Below are positions 29,095 through 37,114 of a stretch of 64,000 nucleotides of DNA, piece by piece (the stretch's first letter is position 1; each line of letters starts with the position of its first letter). The position numbers and the translations under genes are program-made. A model generated the notes under the pieces. That model did not search any database and was not told where the DNA came from. It was given only the letters and a program-made list of their open reading frames with translations. Source of the DNA: Streptomyces angustmyceticus (GTDB lineage: Bacteria; Actinomycetota; Actinomycetes; Streptomycetales; Streptomycetaceae); assembly GCF_019933235.1 (NCBI RefSeq), contig NZ_CP082945.1:496001-560000 (forward strand). Direction: 5' to 3'.

Positions 29095-30558
29095 GTGCGC
29101 AACCGAACCAGGAGCATGGTGGCCGGCGCTCTGGGCGCCGCCGTGGTCGCGGCCGCGGCCGGCGGCGCCATGGCAGCACCGACGGACGGCAACGGGCGGG
29201 GCCAGGACCAGCTCTCCACAAGTGCCGCCAAGCGGAGCAATACCACCCAGGGCGACCTCGACGGGGACGGCCGCGCCGACCTCGGAGTGGGCGCGCCCGA
29301 GGGCACCGTCTCCGGGAAGTCCAAGGCGGGCTACGTGGGCGTGACCTACGGCGCCACGGGCGGCGTCGACACCAAGCGGCACAGCACGCTGACGCAGGCC
29401 AGCCCGGGTGTGCCCGGCACCCCGGAGGCCAAGGACGGCTTCGGCTCGGCCGTGGTGCGTGGCGACGTGGACGGGGACGGTTACGCCGACCTGATCGTCG
29501 CCGCGAACAACGAGGCCATCGGCAGCACTGCGCAGGCCGGTTCCGTCACGATCGTCTTCGGCTCCAAGAGCGGCCTGTCCGGCGACGCCATCGCCTTCCA
29601 CGCGCCGAAGGTCACCGCCAACGCGCACTTCGGCGACCAGATAGCCGTGGGCGACCACAACAAGGACGGCCTCAGCGACCTCGCCATCTCCGACGGCGCG
29701 AAGGTGCAGCTCGTCAAGGGCGCGAAGAACCTGCGGCAGACGGCCACCCCGAAAATGACCAGCGTCACCCCGCCCGGCGGCGGGGTCAGCGTCGAGCACC
29801 TGGCCTCCGGTGACATCAACGGGGACGGCTACGCCGATCTCGTCACAGTCGCCTCCGAGGACTCGCCCTCCGACGAGGGCACGCTCGGCGTGCTGCCCGG
29901 CTCCTCCGGGGGCCTGAAGAGCATGCCGCTGGGCAAGGGCGTCCCGCTGCCGTTCGCGCAGTACCGCCCCGTGGTCGGCGACATCAACGGCGACGGGAAG
30001 GACGACGTCGTCACCGACACCGGCTTCTCGGACGGCCCGCAGGAGCAGAAGCTGCGCACCTACCCGGGCACCGCCGGCGGGCTCGACTCCGACAAGCCGG
30101 TGGACTGGAAGGGCAAGGAGCAGGAGGGCGAGGCGATCCGGCTCGCCGACTTCGACGGCGACGGCCACGACGACCTGGTGGTCAGCAACACCGGCGCCGA
30201 GGCACCGGGGGGCTACAACAACGCCGGTGCCATCACCGTGCTCAAGGGCACCGCGAACTGGCTGACCGACGAGGGGGCGCAGACCTTCTCGCTCGACACC
30301 GAGGGCGTCCCCGGCTCCATGGAGGGCAACGACAAGTTCGGTACCTCCGTCTCGCCGGCCGATTACAACGGCGACGGCAAGGCGGACCTGGCCGTGGGCA
30401 TCCCGAACCGCGCCGAGGGTGTCGGCGCCGTGGCCCTGCTGTACGCGGGCACCGACGGACTGAGCGCCAAGGGCTCGTCCCTCATCGGCCCGAGTGACCT
30501 GGGTTCCCCGGCGACGAAGGGCCGCTTCGGCACGGAGCTGACGAACCCGGCGAACTAG
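29095..30558 (+). CDS. Secreted FG-GAP/VCBS repeat protein
   Basis: 487 residues from GTG 29095 (TTGGAGGA just before); the frame is open further up but that part overlaps IS debris. A signal peptide (RTRSMVAGALGAAVVAAAAGG, cleavage near AMA-AP) is followed by seven repeats of the type GDxDGDGxADLxVG at about residues 55, 115, 175, 235, 295, 350 and 420. Each carries the Asp-rich Ca-binding loop of integrin-like beta-propellers, so the whole protein should be one seven-bladed propeller exported from the cell. The role is unknown; cell-surface binding is plausible. Confidence 0.9.
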   Translation: MRNRTRSMVAGALGAAVVAAAAGGAMAAPTDGNGRGQDQLSTSAAKRSNTTQGDLDGDGRADLGVGAPEGTVSGKSKAGYVGVTYGATGGVDTKRHSTLTQASPGVPGTPEAKDGFGSAVVRGDVDGDGYADLIVAANNEAIGSTAQAGSVTIVFGSKSGLSGDAIAFHAPKVTANAHFGDQIAVGDHNKDGLSDLAISDGAKVQLVKGAKNLRQTATPKMTSVTPPGGGVSVEHLASGDINGDGYADLVTVASEDSPSDEGTLGVLPGSSGGLKSMPLGKGVPLPFAQYRPVVGDINGDGKDDVVTDTGFSDGPQEQKLRTYPGTAGGLDSDKPVDWKGKEQEGEAIRLADFDGDGHDDLVVSNTGAEAPGGYNNAGAITVLKGTANWLTDEGAQTFSLDTEGVPGSMEGNDKFGTSVSPADYNGDGKADLAVGIPNRAEGVGAVALLYAGTDGLSAKGSSLIGPSDLGSPATKGRFGTELTNPAN

Positions 30559-30574
30559 GCCGCACGCCAGGGCT

Positions 30575-30933
30575 GTTCGGCAGATCACGTGCCTGTCGGC
30601 CGGCGGGGCGTGCTGATGAGTGCAGCACACCGTGGAGCCGACGCTCAGATGCCAAGTGATCGCACCCTTGGCGTCGACCTGGCACTTGGTACCGGGTAAG
30701 AACCCGGTGCCAAGTGCCAGCCCGCCGCCATCGGCGGAAGAGGTCGTGGATCCGGCCCACGGCCCGTACTCGACGGGCCTGTCTGGCCCCGGCACACCGG
30801 TACGTACCCGGAACCTTAGGCCGTCGATCAGCTGCCGCCGGGGCCAGACGGGTGGACGCCCCGCCTTCATCCCCTTCGGCAACAACGGCTCCAGCATTGC
30901 CCACGGTTCATCCGTGAGGTCTCCCCGACCCAT
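30575..30933 (-). mobile_element. IS5-family transposase remnant, frameshifted
   Basis: MGRGDLTDEPWAMLEPLLP, then LIDGLRFRVRTGVP are the N-terminus of an IS5-type transposase. Homology then moves to another frame (IHDLFRRWRRAGTWHRVLT) and back (GAITWHLSVGSTVCCTHQHA). The catalytic C-terminal half is absent. Confidence 0.8.
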
Positions 30934-31100
30934 GAACCGTGATCGTCCCGCCCCCAGGCCCGGTCGCGGCGTTCGAACAGCCCGCGGCCACGGACCAAGA
31001 TGAAGAGGTCGCGTGGCTCCGCCAGGTGGCCAGGGAAAACCGGAAGAGCAGCACGGCCCAAGTGCAGAGCCTGCTCACGACTATGGAGGCAACTGCATGA
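30934..31100 (+). pseudogene. 5'-truncated ORF coupled to the PAP2-like gene
   Basis: An open frame reading PVAAFEQPAATDQDEEVAWL, then RQVARENRKSSTAQVQSLL and TTMEATA ends at the TGA that overlaps the ATG at 31097. The 4-bp overlap is the signature of a real operon. The upstream part ends at the IS5 remnant, so the beginning of the gene was lost. The family is not recognised. Confidence 0.5.
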
Positions 31101-31669
31101 GCGAAACCACAACGGCCCGGACCGTCACCGACATTCTCCAGCCGCGCAACACGCTCGTGGCCGGCATGGTCGGCATCGGTCTGGCTGCGGCAGGCGACTG
31201 GACGGGCATCCCCTGGGGCCTGCTCGGCGCGCTCTGCGCCGGACTGATACCGGCGGGGTACATCGAGTGGGAGCGGTCGCGGGGAACTTGGGGTGACCGG
31301 CACGTGGTGGACCGTACGAAGAGGGCGCCGATCTTCTTTGTCATCTTAGGGTCGATCGGCCTTGGCTCGCTCGGCATGGTCCTCGGTGATGCGCCCACCG
31401 GCATCCTCGTCGCGATGCTTGCGCTGTGGGCCATGACTGCCGTCCTTCTGGTGGTGAACAGCTTCTGGAAGATCAGTGTCGACTCGGCGGTGGCGTCCGC
31501 GGTTCCGGCACTGCTCGCTGTCGTGCACTCGCCCTGGTGGCTGCTCGCCTACGTGTTGACCATCGCGGTGTGCTGGTCCCGGGTGGCGCTGACGTACCAC
31601 ACCGTCGCTCAGACCGTGGCGGGCGCGTCCCTGGGCGCGGCGACCGCGGCGGCCTTCCTGGTGGCGTGA
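31097..31669 (+). CDS. PAP2-like membrane protein with altered catalytic residues
   Basis: 190 residues with about five hydrophobic segments. NSFWKISVDSAVASA and CWSRVALTYHTVAQTVAGASLG resemble the second and third phosphatase motifs of PAP2 lipid phosphatases (SGH and SRxxxxxHxxxD). The SRxxxxxH part is kept, but the first His is Asp here and the final Asp is Gln. It may be an inactive or binding-only relative. It is coupled to the truncated ORF upstream. Confidence 0.6.
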   Translation: MSETTTARTVTDILQPRNTLVAGMVGIGLAAAGDWTGIPWGLLGALCAGLIPAGYIEWERSRGTWGDRHVVDRTKRAPIFFVILGSIGLGSLGMVLGDAPTGILVAMLALWAMTAVLLVVNSFWKISVDSAVASAVPALLAVVHSPWWLLAYVLTIAVCWSRVALTYHTVAQTVAGASLGAATAAAFLVA

Positions 31670-31689
31670 ACCGGCCTTTTCTGGCAGGG

Positions 31690-32285
31690 AGGTGGGCCCG
31701 GACTAGGACCACGTCCGGCCGGGTCCGCGGTCTTCCGCGGCGGCGGGGAACACGTAGGCGGGCCATGACATCCGTGAAGGCAGGTGCGTCACCGGCCTGT
31801 CCGGCGGTGAGAACGAAGACCAAGGGCCGGCAGCAGTTATCAGCTGCGGGGTGGATCCTTGTGCTCTGTCCGCCGCGGGACCGGCCGATGGCGTGATCGG
31901 CCGGTTCTCCGGCCGGGGCCCCTTTTTGCGGGCCCCGGCGGCGTGCTGGTGTGCTCGCACGATTGTTGAGTCCACCGACACGGCCCAGGTCAGGTCCTCG
32001 TCGGGCGTCGGCCTGGGTCATCAGCACGGTGAACACTCGCTCCCAGGTGCCGTCGAGGGCCCACGTCCTCAGGCGGTTGTAGACGCCTCTCCAGTTGCCG
32101 TATTTCTCCGGCAGGTGGACCCACTGCGTTCCGGTCTGGGACTTGAAGGCGATCGCGTCGATCACCTCCCGATTGTCACGCCAGCGTCCACCCCGCTTCG
32201 GTGCCCGGTCCGGGAGCAACGGCTCAATCCGGGCCCACTGCACATCACTTAACGGCACACCCGGACCGACGACCGACTGATCCAA
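31690..32285 (-). pseudogene. IS5-family transposase pseudogene
   Basis: The N-terminus MDQSVVGPGVPLSDVQWARI, then LLPDRAPKRGGRWRDNREVI and YGNWRGVYNRLRTWALDGTW is clear. Near 31985 the homology passes to a second frame (MSVDSTIVRAHQHAAGARKK) and near 31890 back to the first (CCRPLVFVLTAGQAGDAPAF, the catalytic-core segment). It stops at about 31690, so the C-terminus with the last catalytic Glu is missing. Two frameshifts and a truncation make it a pseudogene. Confidence 0.85.
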
Positions 32286-32845
32286 ACGAACCTTCCTAGG
32301 TCCGGGCTTCAGCAGGGACGTGTCCGGTCTCGCTCACCACGTGGTCGGGTGATCTGGATGCGCACACCAGGACAGCGCACCCCCGCCTCCGCCCCGCCCG
32401 GTCCCTGGCGACTTCGCACCGGAGACGCTCGACTTCGGCTGACCGACGACAGCGGGGCCAGACAGGGGCACCCGGCCCGGCCCCGCTGTCCGTTCCCGGC
32501 TGCCCACTGGCTGAGGCGGATACGCGGACCTCTGCGAACTCAGAGGTCGTCCAGCAGGACGGCTTCCACAACTTGTGCCACCGGTAGAGCGCTACATCGA
32601 TGGCCCTGGCGCGGGAAATGCCGAAGCGGGCCTCGGCTGATCATGCTGTTCCTGGGCCGGCAGATTCCCATCGCTGCGGCTGCGTCTTCTGTAGGTCAGA
32701 TATGCGATGTGAGCCGGTGGCGCACGGCTCTCCCCACCAGGGGATTCATCTGTTGTGTATCGACGGCTGGTGAACTTCTGAACTTCCGCACCAGGGAGCA
32801 GCCGCGTGCTGTTCAAGGGGCCGTGAGGCGGCTATGGAGGAAGAT
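32286..32845. other. 560-bp stretch without a gene
   Basis: Frames here are short and low in complexity. The right end should hold the promoter of the AraC-type gene. No terminal repeat of the IS could be fixed with confidence. Confidence 0.5.
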
Positions 32846-33823
32846 GTGTTGACCGAGAGGCTGTTCCGGACTGACGACTTATCGCCGGCCGACCGGTTCG
32901 ACTGCTGGCGGGATCTGATGGCGCAGACCCTGTGTCCCATGGACATGAGCAGCGATCGCGCGGCGCAGTTTCAGGCTCAGACACGGCTGTTGGAATTGGG
33001 ACCGGTCAGCGTGTGGCCAACGATTGTCGAGCCGATGAGTTGGCGGAGAACGCCTCTTCTGATTCGGCAGTCCGATCCAGAGAACTACCACGTCACGCTC
33101 CCGATCGCCGGGTCGGTCGGCGTCACCCATGCGGGCCGGGAAGCCGTCCACGGCCCCCGGGGGATACATGTGGCGGATACCTCACAGCCGTTCCACTGTG
33201 TCACCGGCGCCCTGCACGCGGTGGGCCTGGAGGTGCCCAGAAAACTGGTGCCCCTGCGCAAGGAGCGGGCCGACCTGCTGCTCACCCGGCGGCTGCCGGC
33301 AGAGGAGGGTTACGGGAGCCTGCTGGCGCAGTTAGCGAAGGGCACCGGATCGTACGGCCCTGCGGACGGCCCCCGGCTGGGCTCGATCATCGTCGACCTG
33401 CTGTCGGCACTGTTCGCCCACGCCCTGGACGCCGACAGGTCGCTCCCACCGGAAACTCACCGGCAGGCCCTCGTGCTGCGTATTCGGGCCTTCGTCCAGC
33501 AGCACCTGCACGATCCGCAACTGACCCCACGCAGCGTCGCCACCGCTCACAACATCTCCACCGGCTACCTGCACCGTCTCTTCGGGCACGAAGAGGAGAC
33601 GATCGCGGCCTGGATTCGCCACCAGCGTCTGGAGCATGCCCGCCGCGACCTTGGTGACCCCGTACTCGTCACTACCCCCATCCGCGCTATCGCCGCCCGC
33701 TGGGGCTTTTCTCGCGCTGCCGACTTCACCCGAGTCTTCCGTGCTGCCTATGGCATGCCACCCAGCGACTACCGGAACCACGCACTCACATCGGTCCGAG
33801 TAGACGCATCTCTAAGCCATTGA
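32846..33823 (+). CDS. AraC-family transcriptional regulator
   Basis: 325 residues from GTG 32846, close behind GGAGGAA (32835-32841); the ATG at 32834 contains that site, so it is less likely, and TTG 32849 is also possible. The N-terminal half (FRTDDLSPADRFDCWRDLMA...) is the AraC_binding_2 type sensing domain. The C-terminal 110 residues carry the two helix-turn-helix motifs: LTPRSVATAHNISTGYLHRLF and IRAIAARWGFSRAADFTRVF, then AYGMPPSDYR. The effector and targets are unknown. It stands alone in the island. Confidence 0.9.
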   Translation: MLTERLFRTDDLSPADRFDCWRDLMAQTLCPMDMSSDRAAQFQAQTRLLELGPVSVWPTIVEPMSWRRTPLLIRQSDPENYHVTLPIAGSVGVTHAGREAVHGPRGIHVADTSQPFHCVTGALHAVGLEVPRKLVPLRKERADLLLTRRLPAEEGYGSLLAQLAKGTGSYGPADGPRLGSIIVDLLSALFAHALDADRSLPPETHRQALVLRIRAFVQQHLHDPQLTPRSVATAHNISTGYLHRLFGHEEETIAAWIRHQRLEHARRDLGDPVLVTTPIRAIAARWGFSRAADFTRVFRAAYGMPPSDYRNHALTSVRVDASLSH

Positions 33824-33940
33824 TGACCCATTGCTAACGACATCTCATGGTGTGCACCGGCAAGCTGGTGATGTCCTCGCCGCCGACGAAATAGGGCAAC
33901 GGTGCGGGGCGATCCACATCACGAGCCGAAGGAGCATGTT

Positions 33941-34462
33941 TTGAAGATGCGTATCGGTCGGGTCGTCGCAGGCACGGTGGCGCTTGCCGCCGCCACCACC
34001 ATCATGGCGACCTCAGAAAGCGCCGCTGCCGGCGTCACACCCCGCATCGGATCGGATCACACGTATTCCGGGCGGCAGAACACATTATCCGTTCCCCTGC
34101 ACAAGAGCGGTGTGGCTCAGCACCAATACCGCGTTGCCGTGTACACCGGCAACAAGGCAGGCGCTGGCACCGACGCGAACGTCTACATCACCATCTACGG
34201 CACCAGGGGCTCCGTAGGACCGATCAGACTCGACAACTCCGCAAACAACTTCGAGACCGGCAAGACCGATCGCTTCACTCTCGGTCTCCGCGACCTCGGC
34301 CGACTCAAGAGCATCAAAATCCGCCACGACAACAGCGGTAAGAAACCAGGCTGGTACCTGAACAAGGTCACGATCGACGGCAACGCCTCGTTCAGCGCCT
34401 ACCGGTGGCTCGCCAAGGACGAAGATGACCACAGGACCTGGGTGAAGCTTCCACGCCGCTGA
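33941..34462 (+). CDS. Secreted single-domain PLAT/LH2-like protein
   Basis: 173 residues from TTG 33941, six bases after AAGGAG; the ATG six bases later is the alternative. A signal peptide (MRIGRVVAGTVALAAATTIM, ending SAAAG) precedes a PLAT/LH2 beta-sandwich: YRVAVYTGNKAGAGTDANVY, ITIYGTRGSVGPIRL and IKIRHDNSGKKPGWYLNKV are the diagnostic strands. PLAT domains bind lipids or protein partners, often with calcium. There is no catalytic domain, so it may act as a secreted binder. GC is lower than in the flanks. Confidence 0.8.
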   Translation: MKMRIGRVVAGTVALAAATTIMATSESAAAGVTPRIGSDHTYSGRQNTLSVPLHKSGVAQHQYRVAVYTGNKAGAGTDANVYITIYGTRGSVGPIRLDNSANNFETGKTDRFTLGLRDLGRLKSIKIRHDNSGKKPGWYLNKVTIDGNASFSAYRWLAKDEDDHRTWVKLPRR

Positions 34463-34595
34463 GCACCACTTTCCGAGACCCTCACTGCACTGGGGCGTGA
34501 GCGACCTCTGCGGATCGGGGGCGCGCCGCCGCAGGCCATGCGGTGTTCTCGTACGGTGCGTAACGCAGTTGGCGGCGGAGCTACGGGAGGACGAT

Positions 34596-34640
34596 AACGA
34601 TGCCCCCTGGGACCCGATGGCGGCCCCGGGGGGCATCGTT
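34596..34640. terminator. Hairpin between the PLAT gene and the phytase-like fragment
   Basis: Perfect 12-base arms AACGATGCCCCC (34596-34607) and GGGGGCATCGTT (34629-34640) enclose 21 nt. It probably ended transcription of the now broken minus-strand gene and may also serve the PLAT gene from the other side. Confidence 0.75.
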
Positions 34641-35085
34641 CGTGGTCGGTGACGTAGAGGTGCGCCGTCCAGCCGTCGGTGGCGTTGAAGGACCGTTCGA
34701 GGACCAGGAGGCGACCGTCGCCGATCGCCACGATCTCCGAGATGCCGTAGCCGGTGTCACCCATGCACGCGAATTGGCTATTGACGCGGTACTGGCCCCG
34801 GTGCCCGCCCTGCCACGTCTGGAAGCGACGGGTGTCGGTGCCGTCCTTCGTCGACCACCCCTCCATGCTCGCGACGAGGGTTCGGCCATCCACCGTCAGG
34901 CCCTCGAAAGTCCGGTTGGCGATCTTGTACGCCTTGAGATTTTCGGGGACAGGGAATTGCCCGAGGAGCCGCCCGTGGCGGTCGTACCGCCGCACGGACG
35001 TGGCCTCGTCGAGTTCGATGTCGACGAGGCCACCTTGGACGAGGTGACAGCGGATCGTGCCGACGCGGGTGGCATGGGGCATGGG
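34641..35085 (-). pseudogene. Phytase-like esterase fragment
   Basis: The minus strand reads VRRYDRHGRLLGQFPVPENL, then TFEGLTVDGRTLVASMEGW and GYGISEIVAIGDGRLLVLER, matching the family 'esterase-like activity of phytase' (a beta-propeller). The family's first 100 or so residues are missing before about 35085, and the C-terminal blades after HLYVTD are lost where the frame turns to low-complexity sequence at the hairpin. It is a remnant. Confidence 0.75.
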
Positions 35086-35279
35086 GGCGGTTCCGTCCTT
35101 CGGGACGGGGCCGGCGCTCTCCGGCCCCGGGTGCAAACGAGCGCGCCGTCCAAGGCGCCGTTCCCGGGCTGGGCGAGCCGTGTACGGCGCGTGGCAGTGC
35201 CTACTGGGAGTCGCGGCTTTGAGGGGCGGCGGGGGCCCGCCGTACGGCCTCCTGCGCCATCGCCCGCACCATGCGGATA

Positions 35280-35404
35280 CCGCTGCCGGCCGCGCCGCCG
35301 CCGGGCCGGGGTGCCCGGCGCGGCGCGGATCTGCGCTTCGCGCGCGAGCATCTGGCGCCGTGGATACGCCGGCGGCTGACCGGCCGCCCCTCGGGCGACG
35401 GCCG
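35280..35404 (+). repeat. Right copy of duplicated SGNH 3' end
   Basis: Gap-free match to 26421-26545 (113 of 125 bases). The two copies bracket the IS-rich island and are in direct orientation. Confidence 0.85.
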
Positions 35405-35435
35405 CCCCGCCAAGCGTCCCGAGCTGCTGCCGTAA
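35280..35435 (+). pseudogene. Detached 3' end of the SGNH hydrolase gene
   Basis: The frame reads PLPAAPPPGRGARRGADLRF, then AREHLAPWIRRRLTGRPSGD and ends GRPAKRPELLP with a TAA at 35433. It is homologous to codons 203 onward of the SGNH gene at 25815, which lies 8.8 kb away. It has no start or catalytic part. It is probably the original end of that gene, displaced by the island. Confidence 0.8.
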
Positions 35436-35537
35436 GAGGGCTGACTCCCCGGCCAGCACCCGCGGCTGCGGCTTGGAGGATCGTACAGCCGGGGCCGGGG
35501 CGCTGGCCTGCGTAAATCGCCAGTAGACTCTGACCAC

Positions 35538-36980
35538 GTGACTGCTGTGTCTGCGAAGCCTCGCATCCCCAATGTCCTGGCCGGCCGCTACGCCTCCGCG
35601 GAGCTGGCCGTGCTGTGGTCCCCCGAGTACAAGGTCAAGCTGGAGCGGAAGCTGTGGCTCGCCGTGCTGCGCGCGCAGAAGGACCTGGGGGTGGAGGTCC
35701 CCGAGCAGGCGCTGGCCGACTACGAGCGGGTCCTGGAGACCGTCGACCTGGCGTCCATCGCCGAGCGCGAGAAGGTCACCCGGCACGACGTCAAGGCCCG
35801 CATCGAGGAGTTCAACGCCCTCGCCGGCCATGAGCAGGTCCACAAGGGCATGACCTCCCGCGACCTGACGGAGAACGTCGAGCAGCTGCAGGTGCGGCTG
35901 TCCCTGGAACTGATGCGGGACCGTACGGTCGCCGTGCTGGCGCGCCTGGGCTCGCTGGCCGGTCAGCACGCCGAACTGGTGCTGGCGGGCCGCTCGCACA
36001 ACGTCGCCGCGCAGACCACCACGCTGGGCAAGCGCTTCGCGACCGCGGCCGACGAGCTGCTGGTGGCGTACGGCCGGCTGGAGGACCTGCTCTCCCGCTA
36101 CCCGCTGCGCGGCATCAAGGGCCCGGTCGGCACCGCTCAGGACATGCTCGACCTGCTCGGCGGGGACGCCGGCAAGCTCGCCGAGCTGGAGCAGCGGATC
36201 GCCGGGCACCTCGGCTTCGGCCAGAACTTCACCTCCGTCGGCCAGGTCTACCCGCGCTCGCTGGACTACGACGTGGTGACCTCGCTGGTGCAGCTGGCGG
36301 CCGCCCCGTCCTCGCTGGCCAAGACCATCCGGCTGATGGCTGGGCACGAGCTGGTCACCGAGGGCTTCAAGCCCGGCCAGGTCGGCTCCTCGGCGATGCC
36401 GCACAAGATGAACACCCGCTCCTGCGAGCGCGTCAACGGCCTGATGGTGATCCTGCGCGGCTACGCCTCGATGACCGGTGAGCTCTCCGGCGACCAGTGG
36501 AACGAGGGCGACGTGTCCTGCTCGGTGGTGCGCCGGGTCGCGCTGCCGGACGCGTTCTTCGCGCTGGACGGGCTGCTGGAGACGTTCTTGACCGTGCTCG
36601 ACGAGTTCGGTGCCTTCCCCGCCGTCATCGCCCGCGAGCTGGACCGCTACCTGCCCTTCCTCGCCACCACCAAGGTGCTGATGGGCGCGGTGCGGGCCGG
36701 GGTGGGCCGCGAGGAGGCGCACGAGGCGATCAAGGAGAACGCGGTCGCCTCGGCGCTGGCCATGCGCGAGCAGGGCGTGGAGCGCAACGAGCTGCTGGAC
36801 AAGCTGGCCGCGGATGCGCGGATCCCGCTGGACAAGGCGCAGCTGGACGCCCTGATGGCGGACAAGCTCTCCTTCACCGGCGCCGCGGCCGACCAGGTGG
36901 CGTCCGTCGTCGCCCGGATCGAGGAGATCGCCAAGCAGCACCCGCAGGCCGCGGCGTACACCCCCGGCTCGATCCTCTGA
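35538..36980 (+). CDS. purB: Adenylosuccinate lyase
   Basis: 480 residues from GTG 35538. It cleaves SAICAR and adenylosuccinate in purine synthesis. Fumarase/aspartase superfamily motifs are present: HKGMTSRDLTENVEQLQ, RSHNVAAQTTTLGKR and the signature GSSAMPHKMNTRSCE. A TAGACT -10 box (35524-35529) lies only eight bases before the GTG and no Shine-Dalgarno is seen, so the message may be leaderless. The purB-mug order is kept downstream, where mug is interrupted by the prophage. Confidence 0.96.
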   Translation: MTAVSAKPRIPNVLAGRYASAELAVLWSPEYKVKLERKLWLAVLRAQKDLGVEVPEQALADYERVLETVDLASIAEREKVTRHDVKARIEEFNALAGHEQVHKGMTSRDLTENVEQLQVRLSLELMRDRTVAVLARLGSLAGQHAELVLAGRSHNVAAQTTTLGKRFATAADELLVAYGRLEDLLSRYPLRGIKGPVGTAQDMLDLLGGDAGKLAELEQRIAGHLGFGQNFTSVGQVYPRSLDYDVVTSLVQLAAAPSSLAKTIRLMAGHELVTEGFKPGQVGSSAMPHKMNTRSCERVNGLMVILRGYASMTGELSGDQWNEGDVSCSVVRRVALPDAFFALDGLLETFLTVLDEFGAFPAVIARELDRYLPFLATTKVLMGAVRAGVGREEAHEAIKENAVASALAMREQGVERNELLDKLAADARIPLDKAQLDALMADKLSFTGAAADQVASVVARIEEIAKQHPQAAAYTPGSIL

Positions 36981-36991
36981 CCCGAGGGCCC

Positions 36992-37114
36992 GTGCGCTTC
37001 ACCCCCGAAGAGCTGGAAGCCGCTCGCGACCGCCTCGTCCCGGACGTGGCCGCGAGCGGCCTTCACGTGCTCTTCTGCGGCATCAATCAAGACCTAGCGA
37101 TGCACGCGCGCTGA
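36992..37114 (+). pseudogene. mug: mug, truncated by prophage integration
   Basis: From GTG 36992, 12 bp after the purB stop, the frame reads VRFTPEELEAARDRLVPDV, then GLHVLFCGIN. This is the start of G/T(U)-mismatch-specific DNA glycosylase, whose next residues are PGLYSA in the family. Here the frame changes after codon 32 (AAT, 37085-37087) to QDLAMHAR and stops. The remaining 150 or so codons should lie beyond the other end of the prophage, outside this window. Confidence 0.88.
37070..37087. other. attL region in mug
   Basis: Homology to mug ends at 37087 and the integrase gene ends at 37083 on the opposite strand, so the crossover core lies at or just before this point (sequence around TTCTGCGGCATCAAT). 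The integrase stop codon (37083-37085) falls inside it. Confidence 0.75.

Noticed and set aside
34896..36941. 681-codon frame antisense to purB
   Set aside because: Shadow of purB codon bias, His/Gln/Gly-rich, no domain.
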